NCBI RefSeq assembly: GCF_963580165.1
Contig: NZ_CAUZLM010000008.1
Coordinates: 9,272 to 73,271, forward strand
Direction of reading: 5' to 3'
Source of the DNA: Fructobacillus evanidus
GTDB lineage: Bacteria > Bacillota > Bacilli > Lactobacillales > Lactobacillaceae
Length of the DNA: 64,000 bases
A program made the translations under genes and the position numbers. This document shows positions 61,054 to 64,000 of this stretch, in pieces. Positions within the stretch are counted from its first letter, which is position 1, and every line of letters begins with the position of its first letter. Under the pieces are notes generated by a model. It was not told the DNA's origin. It did not search any database and saw nothing but the letters and a program-made list of their open reading frames with translations.

Positions 61054-62127
61054 ATGGCTAGTATTTACAAACGTTCAAACAATTGGACAGTTGAAATCGT
61101 TTATCGAGTCGATGGCGTTCGTAAAAAGAAGCGTAAATCTGGATTCACAACCAAGGTAGAAGCGCAAAAGTGGGCAAATTTAATTGAGTCTAAAAAATAT
61201 TCGGGTGAGTTATCATCAACATCAAAATTATTCTATCCAACGATGCTTCAGTGGTATCAGATTTTTAAAGAGCCAAAAATCGCCCGTGCAACAAAACTGT
61301 GGTTCAATACCGTACTAAAATTAGTTGAAAAGGAATGGCCTGATAAATTAGTATCAGATATTCGATCAGCAGACTTCCAACAGTTGCTAAATAAATACGG
61401 TCAGACACATGTTAAGGTGTCCACCAAGCGAGTAAACAATATTATCTCTGAGTTCGGCAGATATGCTTTTGATGAAGGCTACACAACCCGTGATTTTACT
61501 CGAAACGTTTATAACACTGGCAAGGTTGAAAGCAAAACATCTGAAATGAAATTCCTTGAAAATGATGAATTTCAAAAGCTGATAAAACGTGCTAAACAAA
61601 GTGATTCTGTCTCTGCACATATGATATTAACTGCCTGTCTAACAGGTATGAGATACGCTGAAATAGCAGGATTAAAGCCAGAAAATATTGATCTAAACAA
61701 CAAAACAATTAGTATCGTTGAAACGTGGGACCAAGTTAGTCACAAATTTAAACCGACTAAAACCAAATCGTCAGTCAGAACAATATCGATACCTGATGAT
61801 TTAGTAGATGAATTTAACAAATGGCAGTTTGGAGATGAATTTGTTTTTCAAGGAATAAATGGCTATCCAAATACCAGCGCTGCTTGCAATAAAACATTAA
61901 AGGCTTACTTGAAGAAAGATAGTTCAAAACAAATCACCTTCCACGGTTTACGCCATACTCATGCTAGTTTTCTTCTAGCGAATGATATATCGGTTCAATA
62001 CGTCTCTGAAAGATTGGGACATGCTAATACAAATATCACTCTTGGAATTTATGCTCACCTTCTTGAAGATAAACGAAATGAAGAAAATTTAAAGGCGCTA
62101 GATAAGCTAAATATACTCAATAAATGA
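61054..62127 (+). CDS. int: Tyrosine integrase
   Basis: 357 aa. N-terminal arm-binding domain, SAM-like core domain, catalytic residues Arg200, His297, Arg300, His323 and Tyr333 (HGLRHTH, LGHANTNITLGIY). Targets the tRNA-Arg 3' end. Follows a terminator and has its own ribosome site AAAAGGAG. Confidence 0.95.
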   Translation: MASIYKRSNNWTVEIVYRVDGVRKKKRKSGFTTKVEAQKWANLIESKKYSGELSSTSKLFYPTMLQWYQIFKEPKIARATKLWFNTVLKLVEKEWPDKLVSDIRSADFQQLLNKYGQTHVKVSTKRVNNIISEFGRYAFDEGYTTRDFTRNVYNTGKVESKTSEMKFLENDEFQKLIKRAKQSDSVSAHMILTACLTGMRYAEIAGLKPENIDLNNKTISIVETWDQVSHKFKPTKTKSSVRTISIPDDLVDEFNKWQFGDEFVFQGINGYPNTSAACNKTLKAYLKKDSSKQITFHGLRHTHASFLLANDISVQYVSERLGHANTNITLGIYAHLLEDKRNEENLKALDKLNILNK

Positions 62128-62147
62128 TGGGGGACAAATGGGGGACA
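62126..62147 (+). promoter_or_regulatory. Tandem integrase arm-type sites, right end
   Basis: GATGGGGGACAAATGGGGGA covers most of two 11-bp direct copies ATGGGGGACAA starting at the int stop; a third copy lies at 23943. Confidence 0.65.
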
Positions 62148-62233
62148 ACCTTTCAAAAATAATAGTTAAACACAGTTTTAACCTAGTTTAACTTATTCCA
62201 ATCAACCAATTAAAAGCAACCTATAAACGCCTT

Positions 62234-62249
62234 TATATCAACGTTTGTA
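62234..62249 (+). repeat. Second arm-type repeat, right end
   Basis: TATATCAACGTTTGTA, exact match to 23921-23936; 48 nt from the attR core. Confidence 0.75.
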
Positions 62250-62297
62250 AAAACAACCGCTTTAAACAGGGATTAGTAGAGAAATATTGAATATGTT

Positions 62298-62309
62298 CCC
62301 TCAGTGCAT
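62298..62309 (+). repeat. attR core
   Basis: CCCTCAGTGCAT, identical to 23897-23908. Confidence 0.9.
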
Positions 62310-62358
62310 TTAACATATTGGTTGGTCCACGTTGATAACTGCTAATATAAGACAAACC

Positions 62359-62398
62359 AAAAGGCGTTTGCTTTCGTGAAAGAAAGCAAACGCCTTTT
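62359..62398 (+). terminator. Original tRNA-Arg terminator, displaced by the prophage
   Basis: AAGGCGTTTGCTTTC / GAAAGCAAACGCCTT, 15-bp perfect stem with T-tracts on both strands. Before insertion it would lie about 55 nt after the tRNA. Confidence 0.85.
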
Positions 62399-62518
62399 AT
62401 TAAAAAATAAATATTACTGCTCGTAAACAAGGTTCAGCAAGCATTGCTATTAAAACTAGCGAGTAGTCATTCACTATAAAAAACAATGATGTTACTTATA
62501 CTTATGTGTATTCATTAA

Positions 62519-62683
62519 TTAAAACTGATGCAAGAACGCAATTTTAGTCATCATCCCCCAGACAGCTAAAATTTGATCCATATTGTGCATCAACAAGACG
62601 GCAATGAGGTAAAAGGCAATTACATCAATCACCGTCACCGCTGCTAAACCTGCAATTGTTCCTACTACCGCTTTTACATTCAT
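62519..62683 (-). CDS. Small membrane protein, 54 aa
   Basis: One or two helices (AVVGTIAGLAAVTVIDVIAFYLIAVLL). GGGGAG 7 nt before ATG. First gene of the host side after attR; only 16 bp downstream of the DUF6287-like gene's stop, so probably cotranscribed with it. Confidence 0.65.
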   Translation of the reverse strand: MNVKAVVGTIAGLAAVTVIDVIAFYLIAVLLMHNMDQILAVWGMMTKIAFLHQF

Positions 62684-62699
62684 TGCCCTACTCCCCTTT

Positions 62700-63725
62700 T
62701 TATGATTGAATTAATTTTTGAACCTGCTTAAATTTGTCAGTCCCCTTATATTGCTGGTAGAGTTTTGACAGGCTTTGCGTACCCTTCGTTTGTGCATATT
62801 GATCTTGTTCAGCACCCTGAACACGTGTCCCCTGCACCTTATACGTGATTGTGTCACCATTGAAGCGGAAGTACCCTTCAGATTCATCACGATCTTCAAT
62901 GTCAGATGGCACATTAAGCAGTTTCAATAGATACTTACCATTATCGTTCTGTATCTTAATACCCTTGAACGTTGTTGCTTGTTGTGAAAAACCACTGGAA
63001 GGGTTCATGACCGTTGGATTCGCCTTTTCAGCTAACAAATCAGCGACCGTTGTTTTGCCATAATTAGATTGGAAGCCGTCTGGCATTCCCAGCAAAGCTA
63101 ATGTCTCCTTATCCTTTTCTGATAAGGAATCGGCTTCTTTGACAGCTTTGGTATCAACTCGGTAATAGATATTGTTATCGCTCATCTGTTGTCCTGAATA
63201 TAGTCGATCTACTGTCGAGTTTGACGTATTATCCAACTCAACTCCTTTTGGAATAAAGTACAAACTGGACATGGATGATGCACCAACGTCATCACTACTT
63301 AACTTGGCTCCTACAAAAGTCTTTAAGTAGCCCTTTTCAATGGATGCATTTTTAACAGGACCTTGCTTATAGTCACCATAAACATTTTGATCTGTTCTGG
63401 ATTGGCCCGAATAAACGACACTAACCAAGCCATGCTTATCGAAAGTAAAACCATTACCATCCTGATTTTGCCAAGTTCCAGCAACACTTGAGAAATCACC
63501 ATTTTTAATCGCCTGAATATTCATCTTTTGCGACTTATTTGAGGACGTATCCGATGCATTCGAAGACGTTTGTTGCTTTTTTGTAACGCTAGAACTTGAT
63601 TGATTCGTTGCACTCTTTGTCGTTGATGATGACTTCTGCTGACCGTTCAGCGCGTAAGCACCAACACCTATCGCCACAACAGCAGTCGCCGCCAAAATCA
63701 GTTGATGTGACCGACTAATTTTCAT
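62700..63725 (-). CDS. DUF6287-like secreted/membrane-anchored protein
   Basis: 341 aa. N-terminal membrane anchor (LILAATAVVAIGVGAYAL), a Ser/Thr/Gln linker (about 27-65), then MNIQAIKNGDFSSVAGTWQNQDGNG, the DUF6287 hallmark found in streptococcal and lactic surface proteins. There is no lipobox Cys, so it is a signal-anchor rather than a lipoprotein. Start at 63725 has GAGGAG at 7 nt. Confidence 0.75.
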   Translation of the reverse strand: MKISRSHQLILAATAVVAIGVGAYALNGQQKSSSTTKSATNQSSSSVTKKQQTSSNASDTSSNKSQKMNIQAIKNGDFSSVAGTWQNQDGNGFTFDKHGLVSVVYSGQSRTDQNVYGDYKQGPVKNASIEKGYLKTFVGAKLSSDDVGASSMSSLYFIPKGVELDNTSNSTVDRLYSGQQMSDNNIYYRVDTKAVKEADSLSEKDKETLALLGMPDGFQSNYGKTTVADLLAEKANPTVMNPSSGFSQQATTFKGIKIQNDNGKYLLKLLNVPSDIEDRDESEGYFRFNGDTITYKVQGTRVQGAEQDQYAQTKGTQSLSKLYQQYKGTDKFKQVQKLIQS

Positions 63726-63895
63726 TTCTAAACTCCTCATCCATTTATACTATGACAATTGTATCATAATAACATATAATTGTTATAAAAACATTTCTTT
63801 AAAACTGAAATATTTCTTAATAACCCTTATTTGAAATAATGTTCTCCTTAAAATCATAATTCTGATTTCATCCGAAATTTTTTAGACATGGCAGA

Positions 63896-64000
63896 TTACA
63901 AGTTTAATTCGAACGCATCCGTAAAAACTTCCAATGGTGTTTGATAATGATGTAATTTCATGGGCCGCTTGTTAATGAGTTCAACCGCCTCATATAATCG
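63896..64000 (-). mobile_element. C-terminal end of an IS30-like transposase, cut by window edge
   Basis: 34 codons plus stop: RLYEAVELINKRPMKLHHYQ followed by TPLEVF. The N-x-RPM-K ... TP-x-E-VF pattern matches the end of IS30-type transposases. The rest and the far inverted repeat lie outside. Confidence 0.6.

Larger units (their letters stand above)
23897..62309. mobile_element. Complete prophage (cos-type siphovirus-like), about 38.4 kb
   Basis: Bounded by a 12-bp direct repeat CCCTCAGTGCAT at the tRNA-Arg 3' end and beyond the integrase. Contains integrase, CI/Cro-type switch, antirepressor, replication, terminase, HK97-type head, long non-contractile tail, baseplate, holin and lysin in the usual order. 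All structural genes read intact except one nuclease gene, and no transposon interrupts it, so it may be inducible. The host tRNA terminator is found beyond attR at 62359, as expected if insertion separated it from the tRNA. Confidence 0.95.

Noticed and set aside
1..64000. CRISPR arrays, cas genes or rRNA operons
   Set aside because: No regularly spaced repeat-spacer pattern and no rRNA-like sequence was seen on either strand.

Overview
The window is about 64 kb of a low-to-mid GC Gram-positive chromosome carrying one complete-looking prophage. The host genes fit the Leuconostoc/Weissella/Fructobacillus branch of Lactobacillaceae: threonine/lysine-branch genes, an arginyl-tRNA synthetase behind a T-box leader, a MurE with a DDP-type rather than DNPR-type substrate motif, CoaBC, BirA/BioY, rplU-rpmA, PnuC and an SMR exporter. 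Base composition in the mid-40s percent GC (judged by eye) and a dextran-directed phage enzyme make a dextran-producing Weissella (W. confusa/cibaria group) my best guess. That is inference, not proof.

Layout. Positions 1-3356: hom (5' cut off) - thrB - lysC on +. 3495-11109 on -: YlbF-family protein, class A PBP, argS with T-box leader, a DUF2187 protein, coaBC, murE. 11181-13014: CPA2 antiporter and a type I toxin-antitoxin pair (holin-like toxin on -, convergent antisense RNA on +). 13308-20729 on -: dus, an XTP pyrophosphatase, birA, bioY behind a BirA operator, a YutD-like protein, a YunD-like metallophosphatase, an M24 peptidase. 20909-23657 on -: rpmA, rplU with leader, a TetR regulator, pnuC, SMR. 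A tRNA-Arg(UCU) lies at 23834-23907.

The prophage (23897-62309, about 38.4 kb) is inserted in the 3' end of that tRNA. Its attachment core is 12 bp, with repeated integrase arm-type sites inside both ends. Read on - from right to left it has: early control genes (Cro-like, antirepressor); a replication/recombination block (ERF recombinase, SSB, replication initiator, DnaC-like loader, HNHc nuclease, a frameshifted PD-(D/E)XK nuclease, DUF3310, many tiny genes); a phage-borne PnuC and an ArpU/RinA-like late regulator; a roughly 600-nt non-coding structured segment with a deviant tRNA; HNH, terminase, HK97-type portal/protease/capsid; connectors, tail tube, a -1 frameshifted tail chaperone, tape measure, Dit, Tal, a tail-associated GH66 dextranase, BppU baseplate protein, XkdX, holin and GH25 lysin. 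It is a siphovirus and probably cos-type. The lysogeny module runs on +: repressor, ImmA-like protease, a voltage-gated K+ channel, four small membrane proteins and the integrase. Accessory cargo sits at both ends (a palindrome-controlled two-gene operon and a DUF1003 protein beside the lysin) and mid-way (a tail-anchored protein on + at 56101).

Right of attR (62310-64000) the host resumes with a tRNA terminator, a small membrane protein, a DUF6287-like surface protein and the 3' end of a transposase cut by the window edge.

Most notable: the virion dextranase, which matches a dextran-coated host; the GOLLD-like RNA region with its odd tRNA; the prophage K+ channel cassette; the prophage pnuC; and several small regulated units (type I TA, an extended -10 sRNA, a leaderless murE).
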